This document shows, one piece after another, positions 10,610 through 22,111 of a stretch of DNA of 64,000 bases (position 1 is the first letter of the stretch; each line of letters starts with the position of its first letter). Source of the stretch: Combretum micranthum (Eukaryota > Streptophyta > Magnoliopsida > Myrtales > Combretaceae); NCBI GenBank assembly GCA_024138025.1, contig JAMXBD010000169.1:124001-188000 (forward strand), written 5' to 3'. The position numbers and the translations under genes are program-made. A model generated the notes under the pieces. That model saw only the letters and a program-made list of their open reading frames with translations, was not told the origin of the DNA and ran no database searches.

Positions 10610-12284
10610 CTTAGCAGTAAAGGTAGTTGATGAATGCCCAATAACTGTTTTTCTTTTTATCTAAAAGAATTCTTGGACAGGGAGCAAAATGTAGATGAGC
10701 AAGTTTGTAATATAAATTCATGAGCTAAATTCATTTAATTGAGTTATAATTAGATTAATTATTTGCATTAGTGACAGGATCCAAATAATTAGACATATGA
10801 TGGGATGATTTAGAGAGTTTTGGATTGGTGCGCTCAGGATAAGTTTCGTTGAAAAAATTGTATTATACATTTTTAACCTTTCTTAGCTAGTTTAGGTATC
10901 AATAGGTCTCTCTCTATATATATAATTGGACTTTAGTATTCTCTTTAGCTTAATAGGGTTACTAAACCCTAATAAATCTTGTCCATTAATTGTTCATAAA
11001 ATCGAATGGTGATAATCTTTTACCAATCATAATGAATACAGGGTCATGCCATCTATAAAGGACCTGAACTTTTCGATAGATTAGCTGTCATAAGAATCCT
11101 AAATTTGCTAAGATTGCTTATCCTCCCTCTGAATCCCTCTCTAAATAATTTCTTTTATGAGAATTAGTTTTATGAAACATTAACCCTTATATATTCTTAT
11201 CAGTGAAGCATGTTGAGGCACATGTATGCACATGATACATATTGATGACCCTTTTACATCCACAAAAGACAATAGGATTTTCTATAAGAATGATGACAAT
11301 ATATTAAAGAAGTAAACCCACAAGGAATATAAAGGTGCAATTTTAACATAGAATCAAATAAAGCTGATTTACTGAAATTATCATTCGTTATAAAACACCA
11401 TTAAGTAATTATAAGCCATTGAAAAAAGTTGTGGCTAAAATAGTGTGGATAAATAACAAAACTTCAAAAATAAAATGAATATTTGAAAATGAAGAATATA
11501 TAAATATCGAAAAAAATCAAAAATCATTTTATAGAATCACTTTATTTATTTCTTTTTTGTTCAAAAATTTTGTGGCTTAAATACTTTGATTTAAACATAA
11601 GAGCAATATTTACGATGGAAAAAAATATTTTTTCAGATGGAGCAAATCAAAAGTCATTTTATGGAATCACCTCGTTTATTTTTTTCAATTTATTTAAACA
11701 AAAGAATTACTTAGAGATACAAAAATCATGATATTAAAATCAATTATGCTAAATTTTATGTCATATTATAATCAATTTTTTTATTATTATTTATCTTACT
11801 TGTAAAGAGGAATGATTTATATATATAGAAATTGTAGCATGTTTTTTATCCTTTATCAACCCAGTTATTATTAGCAACCAATTCATAGATTTTTTTTTTA
11901 TTACACTTTATCCTACTTCTAAAGGGGAATGACTCTTACATATAGAAACTGTAACATTTTTTTCTTATTATCAAGCATGTTACTCTCAGCAACTAAGTAG
12001 ATCTTTCAACCGCATCTAGATTTGTTTTTGATTGCTTTCTTTCAAGATTTCAGATGGATTATCATAGATCATCCAATATTTATTATAAACTTATTTAATA
12101 ATGGATTTAAAGTTCGAATATGTAAAGATGAAGTTTTGACATATGTCCATATCTACATTTTGCAAATTATGATATTGATGGATTAGTCATGTGGTTATTA
12201 CTCGTTAAATTGTCTAATTAAAAAAAGGTTAGAATCACATAAATTTATTATATTTTGAAATACATCTATTTATTGTCCCCCTAG
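10610..12284. other. no gene seen
   Basis: AT-rich sequence with no supported feature. Confidence 0.5.
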
Positions 12285-12440
12285 AAAGTTAGCTTCTAAC
12301 ATCCCATCGACGGGACTGTCAAGTCAATCATCTAACCGTTAGAATAAATATAGTAAATAGAATATTAACTATTTTAGTGATTTGATCACGGTTGGGTATG
12401 GTGTGAGCCATTAGATAGTGACGGGATTATAGAATTTTTA
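12285..12440. repeat. dispersed ~150-bp repeat, copy 1
   Basis: Matches 41215-41370 in the same orientation, sharing GAATATTAACTATTTTAGT and the flanking layout (CTTCTA..., GTCAA...ATCTAA..GTTA, ...GATGACG.GA). Type unknown; it could be a MITE or SINE remnant. Confidence 0.6.
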
Positions 12441-12977
12441 GGAAAGTTGTATTGCCCAATTTTTAACATAAATATGTTATTTTAATGTGTCATAATAATA
12501 CATCATTGATGGGAATTAGGCTATTCATGTTATAAGACCACTTACTAGTGCTCGAACTAAAGAATTACAAAATCTTGCATTGAGAATCTTAGGTGACCAC
12601 TTGGAGCCAGATGAAATTCATTTAACTAAGTCCTTTCCACTCCATGCTTACTTGAGTTTAACTTAAAAAATACTTGAGCATTGACCGAAGAAGAAATAGG
12701 GACTTTAGTTGATCTCGCATTGGAGAATAAACATCGGCTATACGTCGTCAACCTACTAACTTATGTCGCCGACCTTCCAATAGCCTACAACTTGTACAGG
12801 TTTGTGTTTCTAAAGGCCAGTTGCTTTTGTATTGTAGGCCATTAGCTTAGCGATTTAGGCCACCAGCTTTATTTCTTTTATGTCTTTTAAGTTTACATTG
12901 TTAGTATATATGGACCTTTGCACTTGTTTTGAAGATAGTTTTTTGATATTTTTGAAGAACCTAAATTGGAGTCTTTT

Positions 12978-15900
12978 TGTAACACCCTAAGAATATAATT
13001 CAATTAATTAAATCGATTAAGGCGATACCGCCACGTATAATACTCTAAAGTATTACATACTAAGCTTTCCTTTAATACTCAATTTTAGATTATGAATTCA
13101 TTTAGTTAGATTTTCAATTAACTGGATTTAGCAGCGAAAATTTTGTTTTAGAAAACAATTTCTAAATAAAAACATTTCAAGACTTCCACTCACTCAAGTG
13201 GAAGAACTTTCACTTAAACAAAGTTTTACAAAAGCTTAATTACAAAACATGGGCATCAACAAGCCTTTTAAAGAAAATACAAATTCTAAAGATTAAATCC
13301 AGTCCCAAATACAAAACAAATATAAATAAATCCATCGGACCTATCCCACTTCACTAGTTCTCCCATAATGATCAATAACTCCCTTAACCCGAGATAAACA
13401 TCCTCATCATCATCCATCATCACCATCAATAACTCAACAACATCAACACCATCATCAACAACTCATCATCATCATCATATCAACACCTGTAAAAAAAAAA
13501 AAAAACAACAACAATAAGAATGAGCCGAAGCCTAGTACACGGTAACACAATCACATACAAAGTGACACACAAGCTTAACTAAATGCAATGCAATGAAACA
13601 TCAACAAGTTATTATATAGTCTTTAATTAGTTAAACATCAATGGAGTATTCAAACTCCGAACAACAAGGATATCTGAGGGGTCCTGAGTAGCAATCTCGA
13701 CGCTGAGGGGGTTGATACAAGTTGTTTGAGAATTTATACTCTAGATGATATATCCATAAAAGAAAAATAGTCTCATTTACGGTTCTCAACCATTTCTCAT
13801 CTTCACTTAACTTAATCCGTAATATCACCTAATTCAACTACTCCCATAAATATTTGAATTAAATCATATTATTTCATTTTAAGAAAAAGCAAACGTTATA
13901 CTGATACTAATAACCCCATCGACTACCCATCGTATCACTTATGAAAGTTATTGCATCATAACAAGAGTGGCCTAAACGCCTAAACTACCGAGGCCCCAAT
14001 CTAAGCAAGGTACTACTTCTTTTAACCGGATTCAACAGCGTAATAGACAATCAACACTCATCAATTATTAAGCCGAGTTTAGGTTTTAATCCATTTTAGA
14101 TGCCTATCCTAGTATCCAATACGCAAGTTTTTGTGTACCTCTCATATGAAATCCAAACAGGGTCTCAAAAGTTAAGATAGAAGTCATCTCAAATGATATA
14201 CCAAATATCTATATTTGTTCAAGAATTGAATTCACATAAGAACTTAAACCAATAATCCACTTATATAACAAACTCATATAAGAACTTATATCAATTATTC
14301 ACTCATCTCAAACTTTTATTATAACCCTATTTGATCATATACTAATTTGGAACCCCACTATGGCTACGAAGATTGTCTCGCCAAAATATGGATAATTTTT
14401 CTTTGTTTGTCAAAGTATTTCTTTTCACTTGGTTTATGGTTTTTTAATATAAAAAAAAAAGCATAATAAAGCATTCATATACAAAAATATTTAAAACTAA
14501 AACAAGCAAACATTCGAAACAGCATACTCCTCATGTTATTCAAAGATCAACTTAATTCATTAACCCATACCAATTATTAGCTATTAACCCATTTTAGCTT
14601 AATCTTAGCCAAATTAATTAACCTTAATCATTTAATTCAAAAACTAAGTAAACGATGGTTAAACTAACTCAATCTAATTCATTTTAACTCATTCAAGTCT
14701 ATTTAATCAAGATGAACCTAAGTTTGTTAGCTAAGTTCATTTTATAACTAACTTCTATATTTAATTCAATTATTTATTAAATCTATAAATCCGCTTATAT
14801 CAGGTTTAATTACATCAATTAACTAATATAACACATCAAATATTATTCATATATCTCATTGTCACTCAAAATGACTCATTTCCTAAGCAAACACACATTT
14901 AACAAACAAAAAAAAAGTTTTAAACTAAATGTATCAGCTGCAAAAGAATTAAAATTTCAACCTTGATACTTTTTGAATTTCCAAAAACTTAAAACATGAA
15001 ATTTTTAGATCTTGTTAATCTTTCCAACGCAATTTAAATCACCTCAATCTGAATTTGTATGAAAAAGTCATGATCAAAAGAGTATCACAACAAGAGAGAA
15101 GCACGGGCAGATACCTTCAACCGTGTTTCTCTTATTTTAAACACACAAGTGAGAATTGGTAAGATACTCGGTAAGATGTGGTACCTTCATGTTCTAGCCG
15201 TGCTCAAAGACCAAACAGAAGCATGGTTGAATAGGGAGAGCCGTGTTTACCTCGTGCTCATGCTCTGTCATTGTTTTTTGAAATTTAACTTGTTTTCAAC
15301 TTTGTTTTACAACATTTCTTCATCATCTAACATCTTATATGCAACATACAAGCCTAAATCATCTTTTTTAACATCTATACACATGTTTTAATTCATTTAA
15401 CTTCAAATCGTATTATGAATCATCTAACCTATATGTGTAAACTTAACCTAGAAAACTTACATGTTCTTATATCCATCATTAACCAACTCAAAAACACTTC
15501 AACAAACTAACCAAACCAACAATTCATTCTTTTACTTCATCCATTCCAACACACATCCAAAACACTTATACCATAAACCATATACTCATAAGCACTTTTA
15601 TACTTCATTCACAATTAAAACATACACTTCATTTAGCCAATTCAACCTCTCTAAACTATCCCAATACTTCTTATTTCAAACTCCTAACATCTCTACACTT
15701 CGAAATCATTTACTTAGCACATGTTGTAAGCTCAATAACCAACCAAATACAAATCAACACACAATGAATACACTTAACTCATTATATTCAATTCATGGCA
15801 TGAGACCCCACTTCATAAGAAAACTCAAACAACTTAATAAATATAAAACCAATCAAATACATACCTTAAGAAGCTTTATGTCTTATTTAAAATCACTTGG

Positions 15901-16572
15901 GCTTAGGGTCTTGACCTTTTTAAGGGTTTGGAGTACAAGGTTTTGAAGAAATAGAGGAGACAATATGCAAGAAATATGGGAAAATTCATATGGCTTTTGG
16001 GGTTTTTCTTGGGAATGTATTTTTAATAAAAAAAAAATGAGGCTTATTTTTATCCAAATGTTGACTTTAGGGGCTGTTAGGTTAGGGGCTTTAATTTGCA
16101 TGGGTTTAGGCTTGATTTTGGGTCAAAAATCAATATGTTTAGGCTTATTTTATGTCTAAAATTTTTGCTATGTTTAGTAAACGTATTAAGCATATTTAAC
16201 TTATTTTAAACCAATTTTCATACACTTTATTACACTTACAAATTCATAGAAACAATATTTATTCACACTAAGATATATCAATATTCAAATACATTAATAT
16301 AACATATATACCACATACTAACACAAATCATATACATCATGTTTCAAAATCATGCACAAATGCATTAACACACATATGTAAAATATGAATTTGGGAATTA
16401 TGGCTATTTCACTAACATGTTTAGAGATTTGGGAATTGAAATCTCAAATTTCAACTTAATTAATTACTAATCTAATTATGTCAACTTGTCTAATTATTTC
16501 CTATACTTCATTTGATTCATTTAATCTATCTAAACTCAATTTCTAATCTAGGTGAAGGTTTGGAGTATTTCA
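12978..16572. mobile_element. long solo LTR, family C (3595 bp), TSD CTTTT
   Basis: Begins TGTAACACCCTAAG and ends GGAGTATTTCA, flanked by CTTTT at 12973-12977 and 16573-16577. No primer-binding site, polypurine tract or coding domain lies inside, so it is read as a solo LTR. It sits inside the 5' LTR of gypsy element E1. The TGTAACACCC end resembles the GTGACA/GTTACA ends of the other long LTRs here, which would place its sense on the minus strand. It contains a CAT/ATC-rich stretch (13385-13485) and an A run. A 161-codon frame at 15461-15946 is AT-rich low complexity and is not called. Confidence 0.88.
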
Positions 16573-16818
16573 CTTTTCTCTCAATTTTTCATACCTTTAT
16601 CAATCTTTTGGGTTGTGGTGAGTGACAGTATTGGAATTTGTAGTGAGTCATATAAAAAATATTGTGCTAGGATTACTTTCTTGCTAGTACATCATATCCA
16701 GTAAAGGTTTAGGGTTCGACTTGATACTTTGTTTGGGAAATACAATTGATCGATCAACGTGTGAGATACTAAATGTGATTGTCTAATTAGTCTTTGAAGA
16801 TTAGGCACATCATAATTT

Positions 16819-16830
16819 TGGTATTAGAGC
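16819..16830 (+). other. primer-binding site of gypsy element E1
   Basis: TGGTATTAGAGC, one C-to-T change from the sequence complementary to initiator tRNA-Met, 6 nt after the LTR end CACATCA and 72 nt before the gag ATG. Confidence 0.75.
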
Positions 16831-16901
16831 ACAGGTTCGAATTAGGGTTTATATTGTGATTGTGTTACCTATAATTTGGAGGAATTCATAGATTGTGAAT
16901 C

Positions 16902-19105
16902 ATGTCGAATGATAGTGTAAACATGAATGCCGAGAATGATGATAGTAGCCAGGTTGGAGGAAGTCAGGGTCATCATGTTATAGGTGGTAGAAGAACATTA
17001 GAAGAGCAGTTACAAGATTTGACCACAATTGCCACTAACATAGTGACACGAATGGATCAAATAGGTTTAACCCAACAGCTAGTGATAAACCAACAAGCAG
17101 CACCACTATTGATTAACCAATAGGTGGTATCTCCAAGTGTAGTTAATGATGCCAGAAGGGAAGGAGTAGGAGAAGGAGGTAATAGAGGAAGGTGGTCTTA
17201 GGACAATAACCATGCCTATCACGAAGGAAGAGGAGATAACTTTGAGGATGTGTATGATCATAACTGTGAGTTCCGACTACCTAGGGGACTGGAATATATA
17301 AGGCTATAAATGCCCCCATTTGCTAGAAGGGGATCTACTGATGATTACCTTGATTGGGAGGACAATGTTGAAGGGCCACATAAGTAATACGACATTGATG
17401 ACCACACTAGGATACGCTTAGCGGCTGTTGAGTTCACTGGATATGCCGCCTTGTGGTGGAAAAACGTAGTTACTAGTTGAAGAAGAGATGGAGAGGTAGA
17501 GATCTGTACATGGAAGGCTATGAAGCAAATTTCAAGGCAGAGATTTATTCTAGAACATTACAAACATAAACTGTTTCTGCATCTCCAGACCTTGAGACAG
17601 GGAGGAAAAACTTTGGATGAGTATGTCCAAGAATTTGAAACACTAATGATACAATGTGGAGCCACTGAACCCCTTGAGTAAACTATGGCACACTTTGTTT
17701 TGGGCTTGAAATATGAGATAGCTTATATCATTGAGCTATAGCAGTATAATACACTTGAAGAGGCTATCTAGTTGGCTCTGAAAGTCAAGAGGCAGAGGTG
17801 TCCTAAATCTTATAGAACAACAACTAACAGGTATGGCTTCTCTAATAAATCCTATGGCTTAGATAAAAAGAATGTGGATAAAAGGGGATTTAACAAGGCT
17901 AGTGATAAGAGTGAAGTTGTTGGGGATACTAAAGGGAAGAGGAATTTTTCTGAGAAAGGGAAAGAAGTTTATGGTGATGAGAATAGAAAGGATGTGGTTG
18001 GATCATCCAGTGGGAAAACCCACCAAATCAAGTGTTAAGTTTTAGAAATATAGTAACCTAATGTCCAAATTGAAGGGTGATGACTGCTATTGTGATTGAA
18101 AATGAGGGTGGGGATGAAGAATTGGCTGAAATATCAGATATAACAGCAGTATTAGATGAATACTATAGGGATGCTGATGCTGAGGTGCATGGAGACCGAG
18201 GGGATGATCAGCATTTGGCTGTTAATGTATTACGTAGGGTATTGACTACTTCCCCTACTATTGAAGAAGAACAAAGGAGAACCTATTCCACATTTCTTGT
18301 AGAGTCAAAGGTAATCTTTGTGCTCTTATCATAGATGGAGGTACTTATACCAATGTGGTGGTTGCTTCTCTGGTCAATAAACTAAAATTGGCTACTGCTC
18401 CCTATCCCAAATCATATAAATTGCACTGGTTGAGTGAACCAGGCAGTTTACATGTGACCCAAAGAGCTAAAGTTCCATTTAGCATAGGACATAAGTGCCA
18501 TGATGAGATTGTATGCAACATCCTTCCCGTGTGTACCTCACATATATTCCTAGGGAGGCCCTGGTTGTTTGATAGGAGAATATTGCATGATGGGTTTAGG
18601 AACACTTATGTATTCCAGAGGGATGGCAAGAGGACTGTTTTGAATCTCACAACACTAACTGAGGTGCAAGAAGTGCAGAGACAAAATAACAAAACAATTA
18701 AGAAGAAGACATTATTTATGGGGCAAAAAGAACTTGAGGAAGCTATTTAGGCTAAGAAGCCTTTGTATTTACTGCATATAAGATATGTATTAGAAGCTAA
18801 TGAGCAGGAGTAGGTACCATCTACTGTGAAGCAATTACTAGAAGAGTAAATTGATATATTTCCTGAGGAATTGTTGAAAGGGTTACCACCATAGAGAGGC
18901 ATTAAACATGCTATTAATTTGCAACCTGGTACTATGTTACCAAATAGGCCTATGAATCACATGAATCCTAAAGAAGCCAAGGAACTAAAGTGATAGTGGA
19001 TGAATTGATAGAGCGTGGTTATGTTAGAGAGAGTACCAGCCCTTGTACTGTTCCCGCACTTCTAATTCTAAAGGAGGATGGTACGTGGTGAATGTGCATT
19101 AACAG
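16902..19105 (+). pseudogene. Ty3/gypsy gag-protease-RT(N-terminus) polyprotein, nonsense-decayed
   Basis: gag starts at the ATG at 16902 (MSNDSVNMNAEN). The retrotransposon gag domain spans about 17310-17780 (RLAAVEFTGYAALWWKN, TLDEYVQEFE, HFVLGLKYEI). A degenerate CCHC knuckle lies near 18035-18075 (KC...VT.CPN). The retropepsin-type protease is at about 18290-18590 (LIIDGGTYTNVV; IFLGRPWLFDR). The N-terminal linker of RT (FPEELLKGLPP...RGIKHAINL, YVRESTSPCTVPALL, KEDGTW) ends abruptly near 19105. From 16902 to 17771 the frame is unbroken except for eight stops at 17121, 17199, 17307, 17385, 17478, 17679, 17739 and 17769. At least two frameshifts lie between gag and protease. Fingers, palm, RNase H and integrase are absent. 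It resembles plant chromovirus-type gypsy elements, but I do not assign a lineage. Confidence 0.88.
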
Positions 19106-19114
19106 TGTGTGGCG

Positions 19115-19731
19115 TAAATTCATTTTGTGTATAGGTTCCGAATAACTATACACATGTGTGTTTTTCATGTGATTTTTGCATAAGCATAGCATATGCTTGA
19201 CTAACCAACTTGTTTATCTATGATTGTCGCTGCGAATGACAAGAAAATATCTTACAAAACTCATTGTAAGCTTATACCCCCATAGATTTTGTTGAAACAG
19301 ATATGCCTGAGACTCAATTCGAGGATGGAACATTAAGGAAACCATTAGTGGATTATTGAGCTTTTACGGAAGAAGTGAGAGCATAGAAGGAATTTACCAT
19401 CTTGAAATTACTTTATGAGTAATATATGTTATGCTAATATTTTGGAGATTACTAGAAAGTTAGTTATATAGACTCGAAGACATTAACAAAGGTATGCCCT
19501 TAAGAATTGTAATTGACCTTATTTATGTCATATGTTAAGTATTTCTTTTGCCTTGTTTCTTAATTGTTAACAAAGTAAATTGCATTATTTTGATGCATCC
19601 CCTCTAATATGTTGTACACATTGTAGATGATATGAAAGACTTTGCATGACTAAGGTAGTCATTCCTAGGCTTTAATATTGTGTACGATGGACTGCCACGT
19701 TTAGGGTACCTATCGGGGCATAACACCTATG
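19115..19731 (+). mobile_element. 3' fragment of a family-A long LTR
   Basis: Homologous in inverse orientation to 35293-35890. Shared landmarks are TAAGCTTATACCC...ATAGATTTT, AGAATTGTAATT, GCATGACTAAGGTAGTCATTC and GTACGATGGACTGCCACGTTTAGGGTACC. It ends ATAACA at 19731, the family terminus. The 5' part is missing; it abuts the broken RT of E1 near 19105. No target duplication can be checked. Orientation follows the TATA-defined sense of the 27-kb copy. Confidence 0.8.
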
Positions 19732-19759
19732 AACACATGGGAGGAGATGAAGCATGTGA

Positions 19760-20475
19760 TAAGAAGGTGATTTGTACCTTGTCATTATCAAAGGTATGGA
19801 TCTACATCAAATTTGGGTTCTAACTATTCTTGGAAACCAAATTGGAGAGAAAAGGAGGATATGCCATATTTGAAGATTTCAACAAGAGAAAAGACATGCA
19901 AGGCAGCAAAGGAAAGAGAACCATGGTGATACTTAATAATGAGAATGAGACAAAAAGTGGGCAAGAAAATGAAGATCCTATGCCACCATTGAAGGATGAT
20001 AGTAAAGTTGAGTATCTGGCTCAATGGAGTCTTTGGTGATTCAATGTGCTTTGAATGTGCAAGTCAAGGAAGATGATAATAAGGAACAATAATCACTTGT
20101 GCCTATGTACAAGGATGATTATTTTTCCACTAATGAGCTTAATCCTTCTTTGCATAGTGTGGATGTTTCATTACTGTAGGAATATGAAGATTTGTTTCCC
20201 TAGAAAATTCCAAATGAATCACCTCCTTTAAGAGAATTGCTTCCATTACTTGTTGATGAACATGCTAGCTTAAATAAAGAGAAGACAGAATTGGTATAGC
20301 AATATGCAAAGCAAGCCAATAAGGAGCACAAGAAAATTACATTTGAACTAGGCGATTAGGTGCACATGTGCAAGAAGAAATTTCCATAACAACGGCGTTC
20401 CAAATTACATCTAAGAAAAGATGATCCATTCCAAATTATTGCAAAGATGGTGAAGATTAAAATATTTCAAGTGTT
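19760..20475 (+). pseudogene. gypsy element E2 remnant: gag tail joined to pol ends
   Basis: Translating around frameshifts and stops gives a gag C-terminal acidic tail (NNENETKSGQENEDPMPPL at about 19935-19990), then directly the pol N-terminal motif (EYEDLFP near 20185, PPLRELLP), then a post-integrase segment (LVDEHASLNKEK..., QRRSKLHLRKDDPFQII, to about 20445). Protease, RT, RNase H and integrase are therefore all missing, removed in at least two deletions. Family order comes from intact plant gypsy polyproteins; the joins are visible here. The right edge runs into an LTR at about 20475. Confidence 0.7.
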
Positions 20476-21040
20476 GTAGGATCAAAGTTGCTAGCCATGA
20501 GGACTAAAGCCACTACCTTGAATTGATACACTACCGGCCTTTAATGTTAGAGCTTGTATGCCTACTTAAAGCCACCGGCCTTCTTTGATACACTGCCAAC
20601 CTTCTAACTACATAAATTTATATCAATTTCATGTTTTTATTTTTAGGCCGTTGTATTTGTATTTTAGGTCGCCAGCTTTATATTTATGTCTTTTAGGTTT
20701 TCATGTTTTATTTGTTTAGTTACTTAGTTTTGAGGCTAATAAAGAACTATATAAACCTACTATTTGTAATAGAATAAGATAGTGGATTGAATATAAAAAT
20801 TAAGAGTGGTTCTCTTTGGTTCTGGAAAGAAATGTCTAAACTTATCGGGATTTCCTATGGCATTCATCCTGACTTATTCATCAGTTTTCCATCCTTGTTG
20901 TGGCATCCTCACTTATACCAAAGTTCTTGCTTCAATATGAAAAACGGGTGGCGGTTTCCATTAGGTTCTTAGATGGTCCTTGGATTTTAATTCCAAATTA
21001 CGATAACAAGTCTTGTCACATGTTGGCATGGTGCGTATCA
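20475..21040 (+). repeat. LTR (family B) of gypsy element E2
   Basis: Closely related to the two LTRs of E3 downstream. Shared blocks are TGTCTTTTAGGTTT, GGTTCTGGAAAGAA, TTATACCAAAGTTCTTGCTT and CTTGTCACATGTTGGCATGG, ending GTGCGTATCA at 21040. Its 5' end has been deleted into pol. Five bases (ATGAA) separate it from the next LTR. Confidence 0.75.
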
Positions 21041-21045
21041 ATGAA

Positions 21046-21657
21046 TGATGGAGATCAAAGGGCGTCATTGGGGAGATTAAAACATTTCAAATCATGGAGG
21101 ATCAAAACTGCTAGCCATGAGGATCTACACTACAGACCTAGGAATTCAGAGCTGCCAGCTTTGATGATTGGAAGCTGTACACTGGCTAAAGTCGCTGGCC
21201 TTCATGGCTAATGCCGGCAGCATAAACTTTTAAGCAGCTGGCCTTCTTGCTTTGGTAATTTTTATCATTTCATGTTTTATTTTTAGGCTCCTCGAATTGT
21301 AATATAGGTTGCCAGCTATTATTTTCATGTCTTTTAGGTTTCTATGCTTTAGTCTATAAAATAATAATGGTTATAATCATTAGAATCCCATTCTTTGATC
21401 AATTGATATTTTAAGAGTTTATTCTTTTTTGGTTCTAGAAAGAACTATTCTTGAACTTATTAGGATTTCTCATGGTGTTCACTCCTGACTTATCAATCGG
21501 ATTTTCATCCTCGATTGTGGCATCTTCACTTTTATACCAAGGTTCTTGCTTCAATATAAGCAACAGGTCGTGGTTTCCATCAATTCTTAGACGGTTCAAG
21601 GTTTAATTTTCCAAATTAGATAATGGTTCTTATCACAGGTTGGCGTGGTTCGTATTA
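21046..21657 (+). repeat. 5' LTR of E3
   Basis: TGATGGAGATC...CGTATTA. The final CA appears mutated to TA. The primer-binding site starts 2 nt after it. Confidence 0.78.
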
Positions 21658-22111
21658 TTTGGTATCAAAGCAAATGTTTTTCAAAAATCCATATCCAGTT
21701 CGATTAGAGGTAACCTAAGTCATTCATATCCATTGATAGTCTTTTTTTGGTTTTAGAATTGTCTGATCTTGTTGATTCCTTTAGTGTCTTTGTTTAATAT
21801 ATAATATATATATATATATATATATCTTTAGGGTTTTTATTAGGGTTCTTGTGAAATTCGTGGATGAGGGTTTGATTTTTGTTTTATATAAAAAAAAAAA
21901 AGATTTGATTTTTAGGGTTTGATTGAATTTCTGTAGAAGGATTGAATTTAAGTGGTAAAAGGCAAGTGTGGTGAGTTCATGATCATGAAAAGCCAGAATT
22001 GAGTGAAACATGAGTGATTACACATCTGTCGAGTGTACACACATGAGAGAGTGTGCGAGGACTAGCCCAATTTTTCAAGTTTTTCATCACTTTTGCAAGT
22101 TTGAAATTATG

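Larger units (their letters stand above)
12500..19105 (+). mobile_element. Ty3/gypsy element E1, 5' LTR plus gag-PR-RT start; nested and truncated
   Basis: The 5' LTR is in two pieces, roughly 12710-12977 and 16578-16812, split by a 3.6-kb solo LTR. A primer-binding site TGGTATTAGAGC (16819-16830, one change from the initiator tRNA-Met form) follows, then gag from 16902. Coding similarity stops near 19105 in the RT, where sequence of another LTR family begins. At 12535-12590, just upstream of the LTR, the plus strand reads RPLTSARTKELQN, like the C-terminal tail of gypsy polyproteins, so the LTR may have been shared with an upstream copy. The LTR start is approximate. Confidence 0.75.

Noticed and set aside
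15461..15946. 161-codon plus-strand frame
   Set aside because: Lies within a solo LTR, is Asn/Thr/Leu/Ser/His-rich low complexity, and has no recognisable domain.
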